From Meconema thalassinum (Eukaryota; Arthropoda; Insecta; Orthoptera; Tettigoniidae): 64,000 nt of DNA. The translations under genes were made by a program, and so were the position numbers. The stretch spans positions 291,750,526 through 291,814,525 of the forward strand of contig OX336388.2 in assembly GCA_946902985.2 (NCBI GenBank). Direction: 5' to 3'. The notes below the pieces were generated by a model. That model did no database searches. It saw nothing but the letters and a program-made list of their open reading frames with translations, and was not told where the DNA came from. Shown piece after piece: positions 10,787 to 20,564 of this stretch (positions are counted from its first letter, which is position 1; each line of letters begins with the position of its first letter).

Positions 10787-11550
10787 CAACCCGCCCTGGC
10801 TTCGCCCGAGAAGAGTTACGATCACTGACTGGACTATTAATAATATTATCATGGAGATGCATGTGCACCGAATTCTTGTCAGACGTAATTTAAGAATGGC
10901 GAGGTGCATGAAACACAAATCCCCCTTCCGTACAATCTTAGCTTGACTGTGTATTTTGCGGAGCGAAAAGTTCACAGGCGAAATGAAGAACAACCAAGTC
11001 GCACTTCCAGGGAAACTCCAAACACAACCACTCTTACCTGAAATCTTAACTCAACACGACTCGACAGTTTGCTGCTGGTTGGGCTAGATAGGCCGCTTGA
11101 TAGGCTGTAACTGGAGTGATAGGCTCGCCCCTAGTCAGCTCGTAAACTGTCGCCTCAGTAATTGAATGAAGATTGTTGGAAGAAATGAAAACGTAAAAAC
11201 ACCTATAGTGGGCGATGTATTAAAGATAGAGATATGCTCTCGCGGACTTTTTGTAGAACATGTCATGCTGAACAATTCTTACACTCATAGTTTATTGATA
11301 TTTTTAACGGTTTGCCCAGCGTAAGCTTAAAAAGCGCATGGACCCCAGGTTTTTATTTCGACTTTTTCACTTACATCGTTACTGCTTGGCTCCCTTTGAT
11401 TGTAAATAAATTATTTTCTACAGAAACCTTCCTCGAGATATCCTTTACAGAATGGTGAAAACCGCATCAAAATCCATCCAGTGGTTCTCGAGATTACCCG
11501 TAACATCCAAGAATCGGGGACTTAGTTTTATACTAAGTAGAGATATAACA
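10787..11550 (+). repeat. ~0.75-kb tagcaaccc repeat, copy 3 (fullest copy)
   Basis: Starts tgctagcaacccgccctgg and ends gaatcggggacttag, then ttttatactaagtagagat. It holds both the 5' block, the middle block (ccccttccgtacaatctta to gtgggcgatgtattaaaga) and the 3' block seen separately in copies 1 and 2. No protein can be read through it. Confidence 0.65.
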
Positions 11551-11764
11551 AACTTATTCTGGATTGTACAAATTATGTCACGGTTTTAACGGCGTCACTT
11601 GAGCGGAACAGGCAGCGACATGTTAGTGTTCTCGATTTAACGCCGCCTTCTGGTATCTCGAGGTACGTACTATGACTTGGGTTTGATTCCCAGATCTGAC
11701 AAAAAAAAAGTATCTGAGGATTGGAACGGGATACTCTCAGCCTCATGATGCAAGACTGAGAAGA

Positions 11765-11890
11765 GATGGGTTCGATTCACACCTCAGCTGTCCTGCATGT
11801 GGTTTTCCATGGTTTCCCACTTCTACTCCAGGCAAATGACCAAACAGTAACTTAAGGCCACATCTGTCTCCTCCCAAATCTTAGCCTCAA
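11765..11890 (+). mobile_element. Fragment of a second SINE family
   Basis: The phrases gatgggttcgattcacacc (a B-box-like gggttcgattc), ggttttccatggtttccca, ccaggcaaatgac and taaggccac are in the order I remember from a widespread SINE of polyneopteran insects. Only about 125 bp are present and the head is degraded. The call rests on memory of the family, not on an internal comparison. Confidence 0.45.
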
Positions 11891-11905
11891 TTGCAAATGC
11901 ACATG

Positions 11906-12394
11906 AGCTTCTATGCCCAAGATCGCGGGTTCAAACCCGGCCGAAGTCGTCGGATTTTTTAAGAGCGTAAAAAATCCCTCAGTATGCCTTCCTTCAGATG
12001 GGAAGTAAAGCCGTCGGTCCCATGTCATAGATTTATGGCATGTTAAAAAACCTTCCACTAACTACACATGTGTGAAGCTAAATTGTATAGGTTAAGAATG
12101 TAAACAACGCTCTTAGGTTCGTACGTTCGTTACCAAGAGCCGACTGCGGTGGCGTCTGATAGCTAAGTTCTGAACTAGTAGTCGTTGACGGCGGCGTTTG
12201 GCGGCAAAAGTAGGAACTATTTGAAAAAATTCAAAAGTCTGCAGTCCTTACTTGAATAAAAAAATAGATAACACACACTAATACAGTCATCACATTTAAC
12301 ACCGGTTATCAGACAGATTCTACACACACCCAAAGTACACGGGGCTACATGACCGCGTTGTCGCAGCCCCTAAACTTGAGAATCGACCAACCAA
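11906..12394 (+). mobile_element. tRNA-derived SINE, copy 3 (5'-truncated)
   Basis: Begins inside the tRNA-like head at gagcttctatgcccaagatc, so the A box is lost but the B box gggttcaaaccc is kept. The rest of the body and the tail (cttgagaatcgaccaacc, then aaccaaca) match copies 1 and 2 throughout. Confidence 0.75.
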
Positions 12395-13079
12395 CCAACA
12401 AATGTACACACTACTAGATCCAGCACATCCAAGTACACGGAGCAGAGCCCATAAATAAATCAACATCAATCTTGATGTATTTTTGGAAATGGCACAATTA
12501 ATTATGTAGTCCGAGAACTGTGCCGATCCTACAGAGCGATAATTAATATTTTCCAACACCACAAAAATAGTTTTTTCGTAATATCACTGTAAAATATTTA
12601 GGGAACTATTTTGTTTGAGATTTTAAAGGGCAATTCCATTTTCCTAATCTTTAAATACTGTGGTTCAAAGTGAATTCCTTCTTCGCGTTCGATGAAACCA
12701 GAATCATTCATATCATTAGCCTATCTGTCATGAGGTTTCAAAATACTCACGTTGGTTATTTAAAGATAAACAAATACCCTCCACAGAAGCTAGCGGATTG
12801 GGGCAATGAATGTTGCACGTGTTGAAGGCTCAGTGCGCAGTGTCAATATTGAATCTGTTTCACGTCAGAGCAGACACTGGAATATCTCATCTCGTATTGT
12901 GTGCTCTCCAGAAAGGGCCCTCTCTATGTTTGAATAAACTATTCCAGCAGATTCGTGGAAATACCGCTTTATTTCCCTCAAAAGTATAATGCCTTGAATT
13001 AATAATACTCGCAATAATAATATTATTATTATTATTAATCATAATAATAATAATATCAATCGTTTTTATCTTTATAGGG
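12395..13079. other. Unannotated stretch with an AAT microsatellite
   Basis: No coding region or known element is visible. An AAT/ATT microsatellite with an inverted arrangement (aataataatattattattat, then taatcataataataataat) lies at about 13,010-13,055. Confidence 0.4.
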
Positions 13080-13610
13080 AAAAACTTTTGTTTTACTTTT
13101 GTGTGTTTTAATTTTAATTATTATTATAAATAAAGTTATTGTTTGTTTCTCTAATCTTAATGTTTATATATTTATTTTTAATTTTAAATTTATGTTCTTA
13201 TAGATTTAATTTTCTTATTTGTATTGAATTAATTATTTAACTAATTTCAAATTGTTTTTACAATTATTTTCATCATTCTCTTATAGTTATGTTTATTATT
13301 TTAATATTTATATTTCTTTTATTATTGTATTTATATTTTTATGATTGTTATTTCTATATTTATATTTTACTTTTACACTTTATTTGCTAATGTGTTTAGT
13401 TTTCTTTTTTTTTTTGTCTTTTTAATTGTATCCAACACATTACGTCAAGTATTTACGTATATAATATTTGATTTTTAGAAATACTAGCACTTCAGCATGA
13501 ATATTCTCCGAAATTTGGCTGAAAGATTCTACTAGCAGCATCTTTGAAAGCATAAACTGTCCTTGTGGCAGGTGGGTAATATAGACACCACTATTGCACA
13601 GTGCAATGTT
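13080..13610 (+). repeat. AT-rich ~0.5-kb repeat, uninterrupted copy
   Basis: This block matches 5880-5970 followed by 7755-8085 in the same order, without the insertions there. Shared text includes gtttctctaatcttaatg, gtattgaattaattattta, gctaatgtgtttagttt, cgtcaagtatttacgtat, agaaatactagcacttc and cgaaatttggctgaaagatt. It has no coding capacity. Confidence 0.55.
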
Positions 13611-14302
13611 ATTTCAGCATCTACGTTGTGGATCTAACAAACACCGTTCCCTCAGTGAAGTATTGCTGTGCAACACCACCAACATCCCAAATACAGAAGG
13701 AAATACAAGAAAATTAACACCAAATACAAAACACAGGCAACGAATTACACAACGAATAAATCCTGCTCATAACCTAAAGAAATAAGCATGCCAAAGATGC
13801 TGACACTATAATTTTACGCTAGAATAGGGTGGCCATAAACGTTTTGGCCTAGACCGTGACATCGTAGTACACGGGACGAGATGGGGGGGGGGGGGGGGGA
13901 GGGGGCAGTGAAGTTCGAAAACCTATAGCCTTACTCCATGGAAGTGGGTTTGAGAAATCAAAACTAACAAGTATGATTATTTTTCTTCGTATTTATTACT
14001 CACATGGTTCAAAACTTGTAAATCATAATAACTTTCGTGTTCCTTAATACCTACTTAAACTAACAACAGACATCTTCTTATATTTATTACTCCCACGTAT
14101 CAAAAAACCTATTATTAATTATAACTGATTTATTTCCCTTGATACCAACTTACCCTAACAGCCTAACATCTAACAAACAATTGTGTAGGCTTTCAATAGA
14201 TTTTTTTTTCCTTTTTTAACAAAATTACATTTATTTTTAACATTGTGAGGTTTGAAGCCATTTTTCAGTGTTGCCTAAGTAAACAAAAGTTTGGTGCTTT
14301 TG
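13611..14302. other. Unannotated stretch with a G homopolymer
   Basis: No recognisable gene. A run of about 16 G with one interrupting A starts near 13,885. A 63-codon frame at 13,594-13,785 has no family resemblance. Two similar phrases (tatttattactcac, then caaaactt; tatttattactcccac, then caaaaaacc) about 100 bp apart suggest a decayed direct duplication. Confidence 0.35.
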
Positions 14303-14448
14303 AGTCGGTCAACACGAATGTACCCAAAAAGAGCTGATCCTGAAATAAAGTACATGAGATTATTTATTAATTACATGAGATTATTTATTAATCTTTTGTA
14401 ATTTATTTCAGGATTAGCTCTTTTTGGGTACATTCGTGTTGACCGACT
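14303..14448. mobile_element. 146-bp palindromic (MITE-like) element
   Basis: Arms of 47 bp at 14,303-14,349 and 14,402-14,448 are inverted repeats of each other with one mismatch; the outer end is agtcggtcaacacgaatg. The 52-nt centre holds two exact copies of a 21-bp direct repeat beginning tacatgagattattt. The structure is that of a foldback or MITE element. I see no clear target-site duplication outside the arms. Confidence 0.7.
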
Positions 14449-15819
14449 GATAAACACTTTTATTTCATTTGAATCAAATAAATTAAATAAACATTTGTTA
14501 ATATTAATGTCAGGCTAAACATGGGAGGTGTGTTTAATTTTAATCATCTGCCTGTTCATCAGATTCTTTTTCTTTATCATACCAAAAGTATTTTTGGGAC
14601 CTACTTATCTTTCTCAATACGTCTTTGTTTTTATGAGCATCTCGTAAAACTCGTCACAAGTGTATTTAAAATTCACTCGACCCATCAACAATTAACTCAT
14701 TGTCAATACATCAAGTCAGTTACAATGGGTACAGTCAGAAAGAGAAGCTCAACGTTCATCGCGAAGTACAGTCGATACAAGCAAACATGCATCAAGTAAC
14801 ACAGAAACGACGAATTTTCGTGCACTTTTGACAACTGTACTACAGTTTTTTCAAGCTTTTACGAATTGCCTTGAAACTATTGATAAATTATTATCTTTCC
14901 TAGTAAATATTTTATTTTATTTTTATTTTTGCATGAAACCAGGACATTGTAGGGAATTTTCAGAAACCGACGGGACGCCCTCAAAAAAGGTCTAAACCGG
15001 GACGTACGGCCACCGTACGCTAGAACTTCTAACGAGAAGGAATCAGAAGTGGAAGGAGGAAGATCAGTAGTATGCAGAAGGCCCTGACGGTCCGCGTAAC
15101 AAGAGGAAGAACCTGAACATCGAACCAGCAACGAGGTCAGTGTCCGTGCATCCTCTCCAACATCCCCAAAGTCGCTTTCTCTAAGAATTTAAACAGCCGG
15201 AGGTGAAAAGCATTAAGTCAGTTTGCACTACTTTTCAGGAGACAGATAAAACATCATTGATGGAACATAACTTAAAAAACACACTATATTAGTCATCTAT
15301 GATGTGAAGTAACTACGCAGGTTATATTTTGTGTTAGTGGAATAGCAATTTTAATTTTAATAAACTTTTTTTTTTTTTTTTTTATCAATTTTGGAAACAT
15401 ACCTTAGGGGAGGGGGTAGGAATATGAGATAGCAAGGTTTTCGCCCCTGTATAGTGCTGACATCTTTCGAATGAATTTCCAACTGCGTGTGCAAGGTTAG
15501 CTATTGTTTCACCCTGTGGTTTCACCCAAGAGGTTGCCACATCAGCGTTAGCTCTACTCCACTGTGGATGTTTGTTTGTACTACTGCTGTGGAAAGTTTT
15601 CTTTTTTTACCTCGTCGCGGAAGTGTGGTTTACATCGTTATGCATTCTAATTTTCCAAGAAACAATAAATGCAAGTTGCTCTTCATTAATTGCACTCTTA
15701 GAATATCAGTGAAGATTTATAATATAGAGACGTTTTATGCGTAAGATAATGACAAATTCTAAAGTGGCGGCTTGGTTGTAATATGAGCATGCTTTAATCA
15801 ATGGTAACCTCGGTGTCAT
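14449..15819. other. Unannotated AT-rich stretch
   Basis: Frames of 92 codons (14,521-14,799, plus) and 85 codons (15,487-15,744, plus) are open but show no domain. On the minus strand about 14,650-14,540 reads RDAHKNKDVLRKIS, then KEKESDEQADD and a stop, which looks like the acidic tail of some protein. An upstream stop and no splice context leave it unproven. A poly-T run lies at about 15,366-15,383. Confidence 0.35.
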
Positions 15820-15919
15820 ATGCCAAAAAAGAAGTTAAAGAATGAAAGTAAAAGGTCTCAGAAAGAACTACAACAAAGAGGATATGTTAAAAGCTATTGA
15901 AGCGGCGAAGGACTTTTAG
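15820..15919 (+). pseudogene. Possible pogo/Tigger-like N-terminal remnant
   Basis: A start at 15,820 reads MPKKKLKNESKR. After a shift of frame the text continues RKNYNKEDMLKAIEAAKD, then a stop. The pattern of a basic start followed by Y.KEDMLKAIEA resembles the first helix-turn-helix of CENP-B/pogo-type transposases, but the match is short and frameshifted. A host exon or chance is possible. The large Gypsy block begins about 140 bp downstream. Confidence 0.25.
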
Positions 15920-16877
15920 GTAGATTTCTTTAAAAAGCTAACTATTGCAATGGGTCCCATGTTTCGACTTCCGGAAAATTTCGACATATCTTCGCGTTTC
16001 ACATCCCCCAGACCCCAAAACCACCGTCAGTTCAAAAGTTTATATATAATTTATGTATGTATTGAACCCGAGAGGGTTAAGCTGACTGATATCGAACATG
16101 GATTTCAGAGACTGTGATCTCAGAATAAAGGTTCCCCCAGGGAACGAACCCGAGATCTGTTGAGGGAGTTTCATTGTAAAAACCCCTAGAGGAAAGTATA
16201 TATTTAATCACTGGTGTGATTTCCGTTGATAATGACATTATTTATTGAAATAATGCAGGAAATTGAGTGGAATACAGCATTATTGGACTACTTGGAGTAG
16301 GCTATGCTGGACTTAGAACGCAGAAGTGCAGAGTTTGACGTTTTACTAATAGGCCCAGAATAGTAGGAGGAGACTATTGGAGCCTTGTCAATCTCGCTGA
16401 CCTAGTTAAGTCGTCTGGAAGAGGTCGGGAGGTTGAATAATGACCCAGTTCTTCCCCGTTTGAGAATAGCACTAAGAAGAGAGGGGAGAGATCCCAGGGA
16501 AAATCATTGATTACTCGTGATTGGAGTAACGCAATGACATGAGAGATGCACACAGGTGAATCCTTAGCCAGGAGGCTAATTTTAGAGCCTTTAATCTGCG
16601 AAATTGACGCATATTTAATGGAGTGCGTAGGGACACAGGACGATGGATGTTCGCGGCTAGGTTTGACGATGTCGCCAGGGATTCCCACTGAAACCGCGTC
16701 CCCACGCTATGGAAAAAGCAATTAATATTAATTAAATGGCCGATCGATCCTTCAGCACGCAGATAGTCCTGGGATCAGTGAAGAAAAAGGAACCCGATGA
16801 GCATTGTTTCGAGACCAGAATCACGCTGGGAGAGGAGTTGAGATAGCGCGGGAAATTTAGCTCTACTTTTTGTGTGA

Positions 16878-16887
16878 AACCAATATA
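16878..16887 (+). promoter_or_regulatory. Upstream TATA-like box in the LTR
   Basis: The text caatataaggg is followed about 30 bp on by repeated gtcagacagtcggagacag and cagtcagttg phrases that look like an initiator region. If used, the transcript would start near 16,915 and the R-U5 part would be about 3.1 kb long. It is present in all three LTRs. The downstream TATA box at 19,421 is the stronger candidate. Confidence 0.3.
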
Positions 16888-18193
16888 AGGGAGGTGACCC
16901 TTAGCAGAAGACAGTCGTTGTCAGACAGTCGGAGACAGTAGTCAGTTGTTTTTGAACAGACTCGAGCGCGGAACGTATGTCGGTCCGGCTCAGGAAAGGA
17001 CGCTCAAACAAAGACTTGAACATTTGAGTGTTAACCATTATATTCACCGCACATCGTAATGCACCAAGTGATAAGATAATCATGCATGGTCATGAAATAA
17101 TAAGAAGTACGGTAATCAACGAACGTTATTGTGTGAAATGCGTATTACCGAAGGCAAGGAAGGAGGCCCGGACTTCAACTTGGGAAGCCGTGCAGTAAAA
17201 CCTTTAGAAGGCTTTATTAAGGAAAGTCGTGCTGCAGGTGATGTCAGCAGTACGAACAATGGTTTGTGTTCACATAGGAAGTACCGTGTGATATAAGTTG
17301 CAGAACTATTGAAGGTAATAAGCTGTGTAAAAATTATGTACAATGTTAAGCGCAGTGTATAATAGATTGACTGGTTATACATGTCTTATTACGCTGGAAT
17401 GCGCTGAGAGAAACTTTACGAAGCATTTGGTAATGTCTTAAGAATACCAAATAGTAACGCTCAGGACGGAAGTTAGCATATTTATGCAAAGCAGGAAGTT
17501 TACCTTAGGATTATTGATAGACTGTTGGTGAATTCCGGAGGCAGATGAACCAGACTTTCAATCAGGAGTTGGTAGGAGCACGGAAGATGCCGTCGACGCC
17601 TGCAATTCTGATATTTTGCCGGGGAATTTCAACCAATGAAAAGTGTAAAAAGTGACGTGTGTTATGTGTAAATCATATATGAAAAATCTTTTAAATTAAT
17701 GGTATAATAAGCGTCATAAAGTGTCATGTGTTTTGGAAGCAATAGCTTCTTTATAGAAATGAAAAGTGCCGTGCGGTTGGTGAGAGAAATGTATTATAAA
17801 ATGTGTGTATTCAAGATGCAAATGTCGCACTAAATCTGCATATGGCAGGCGACCCGGAAGGATATAAGTGGTTGGAGCCACCATGATGAGCCTATATATG
17901 TGAGTACCCCACAAATTATGATTATGTAGAAGTATAGGCCACTGCATGTAATGTGATTTCAGAGTTATAAAGATGCACGTAAAAATCAGTATTAGGAGGT
18001 AGACCCTCCAGGTTTAATTATTATTGTGTTGATTTTAGTAGAATTGAGATGTTTTTACATCAGTGAGTGGATTAATCGTTACCACTATTAGTAAAATGGC
18101 AAATCAGTTATGTAAACGTAACGTAACGAACGCGGTTGTTCGATTTATAAGATGGTTAAGTTGTGTCGGATTTTGGTAATTTATGTCAGTAAA

Positions 18194-18228
<35 letters not shown>

Positions 18229-18642
18229 ATAATAAAAGGTATGAATGAATACATCAGGAAAAATGTGGTAAGCAAGAAATATTTACGCTAATTGGAAGAC
18301 TTATCGATCCAAGCAGTAAGATTATACAGTAAGATTACATTAAGGGATTGAGGAAAGAGTTTAATATCAGAATATATTGTATTAATGGGAATATAATTAT
18401 GCAAGGAAATGGAAAAGCTTTCTAGTGAATTGAAGTTGCAGCTTGTGTAAAAGCTTATAGAGTAATTGATAGATTTCTCTTAAATAATTAACGGACGAAG
18501 ATTATAACATTAGGTCATGGAACCAGGTATTCTATTCGACGTATGAAATCTCGTATGCCGTGGGTATACTGGGATATGTGCTTTGTGCCAGAGTGTAATA
18601 AGTGTTGGACCCTAACTCTGATGATGGATATGGAATGTTCCC

Positions 18643-18653
18643 GGTTCGAATCC
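18643..18653 (+). promoter_or_regulatory. Perfect Pol III B-box in the LTR
   Basis: ggttcgaatcc matches the tRNA B-box consensus exactly and is embedded in tcccggttcgaatcctg, like a tRNA T arm. The corresponding site occurs in LTR 2 (about 29,301) and LTR 3 (about 39,990, where the arm reads tccgggttcgaatcctg). A matching A box upstream is not obvious, so this may be a relic of a tRNA-derived SINE captured by the LTR. Confidence 0.45.
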
Positions 18654-19420
18654 TGTGATAGGTGAGGGGAGAACGTTGGACACCTCTGCATTCTATCTGA
18701 TTCCCCAAGAACTTGTTATTGAGTGATTCGGCTCTTGTGAAGCGAATCTTATGACGGCTGCATGTGGGCTGACCGCAGCATTTATTTAAGTTACCGGTTA
18801 TCCTACTAGACCAATGTTTTTATGAATCTCGTGCCTTCGTGTTGAAATGGACCGATTTGGTGCCAGTTATTATATCCTCAGGGTAGGAATAAATGTTAAT
18901 GCTCATCCGATACCTATTTGCATAATATTCAGTTTAAATCCATTGGGATATGTGTGTCACTGTGACCACGGTATTGTCTTTACAAATCGTAATACTGCTT
19001 GGGGAGATGAAGTCCAGGAATCAGGGAGACAAGGGTCGGTTTACAGCTGTGAACAACCCCTACTCCGTTCCATTGTATACAGACAGCTCCAAGGGGCTGG
19101 GTCGCTAAACGTACCATGAAGGCTAGCGTTTTGAGAGGAAAGATTTAAGACCTTGCTTGCATTGAAAGAAACATTGTTATAGTGAGTAATGAAGTCATGT
19201 GGTTTAAGAACACATTGGTAATTATAGATCACCCTGATGGTTCATGTTTTTAGCAATCTAACGAATGGTTGGAAGTTGAATTTGTTACTGTCACTGACAC
19301 ATTTTTCAGAAGTTGGTTACTAACGCCACAGGCTACGCGCGCAAGGGTAGTTTAATAGTACCGTCCGACACAGCGTTGACTAAAGTTTTAAGATGAAATC
19401 ACAACGGCATGCAGTGGAGC

Positions 19421-19427
19421 TATATAA
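19421..19427 (+). promoter_or_regulatory. TATA box, LTR 1
   Basis: gctatataaatagagg is a strong TATA box, conserved in LTR 2 (30,079) and LTR 3 (40,768). A possible poly(A) signal attaaa follows at 19,846-19,851. If transcription starts about 30 bp after the TATA box, U3 is about 3.4 kb and R-U5 about 0.56 kb. Confidence 0.55.
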
Positions 19428-20011
19428 ATAGAGGAAGTGTAGGGGTAGCTTACATAATTATGGAGTTGCACGTAGACTGTTGTGCGACACCTGAATAGGC
19501 TAATGCATGTAAATCATTTGGTGGGAAGAGAAAGATCAAACACACACGGTACACATAATTGTCAAATTAAGACGAGGTTTAAGGAATAAGTAAAATTTGT
19601 GAAAGTAAAGAAGTCACATTAGATGACAGAAGAATTAAAGTACAGTTAGTTTACAGTTGTATGTGCATCAGCACACTAGAGTGAATTGTAAAGTTGATAA
19701 GGGTAAAGGTTTGAGTTGTGATATGAGTTTATTATGATGATCTTATATTAATATTAGTGGATTGTGGAAGTAATATTTTTGTTTGATTTTGTTTTATGTT
19801 TGTTGGGATTGTTTTATTTGTTTGTAGCCATGATTTTATTACTGAATTAAAGTCTTAGAATAGAGTTGTGCCATATCATTGTAGAGTTGATACCTTTTAG
19901 TTTCAAATCCAAAATATGCAACGGCTCAATGGGGGAACGGTACATGCCCGAGTCCTGATGCTAGCTGGAGGCGGAAGCATATTTTCCATGGAGATTACTC
20001 ACATGGGTACA

Positions 20012-20564
20012 TGGAAATTGATGTCCTGTACAGTGATTTGAGCTATAGGTACAACTAAAGTCGGTCTAGATTTAGTGCACACAACTCTATTAAAGTAACA
20101 ATTAACGTGAATTAGGGGATGACCGCGCCTAACCATAGCTAAGCTCCGATACAAACAATATAAATTTTGATAGACACACGTACATGCTTATTTTATTTAT
20201 CATGGCGCCGATATGGGGGGCCAGTTTAAAATACAGGTCACCATAGGCGCAGGTGTGTATTTTATTTATCATGTCGCCCGTGTGTGGGCAAAGCATGAAC
20301 CGTATTTTATTTATCATGGCGCCCAGGTTTGTGGAGCTTATGGGATTTAGGGAAACCCCATAGATTTTTATGGTATTTCAAGGGGAAAACCATAGTATTT
20401 TTTTTGTGCCTCAAACTGTGTTTGAGTGATTTTTGAGTTCAGTAGGCTTTTGATGTAACGCCGAATCTCTCTATTGAGAAGAGAATTACCCAAGGGTACG
20501 AGCGCTACATACCAAATCCACAATTTATCATAAAATTAACAGGTTTTGTACGATCTTACAATAT
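20012..20564 (+). other. Leader with primer-binding site and triple repeat, copy 1
   Basis: The internal region starts TGGAAATTGATGTCCTG at 20,012; TGG directly after the LTR is the usual start of a tRNA primer-binding site, though I cannot name the tRNA. Between about 20,190 and 20,320 the phrase tttatttatcatggcgcc (once tgtcgcc) occurs three times about 70 and 40 bp apart. The same leader is at 30,670-31,222. It may serve packaging or translation, but that is inference. Confidence 0.6.

Larger units (their letters stand above)
16063..20011 (+). repeat. 5' LTR of the tandem element (3949 bp)
   Basis: The LTR boundaries follow from the shared sequence of the three copies and the TG...CA ends. 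At 3.95 kb it is several times longer than usual for animal Ty3/Gypsy elements. It holds no open frame above 104 codons, only short ones repeated in all copies, and no recognisable protein. An AAT microsatellite lies at about 18,188-18,225. Compared with the third LTR I count roughly forty differences by eye (about 1%). Confidence 0.9.

Noticed and set aside
16374..16705. Minus-strand frames in the long LTR, conserved in three copies
   Set aside because: Conservation follows from LTR identity; I see no domain and no codon-level constraint can be judged from near-identical copies.
18188..18228. AAT microsatellite as a possible CRISPR-like or regulatory array
   Set aside because: A simple trinucleotide tract with no spacers; no CRISPR array exists in this window.
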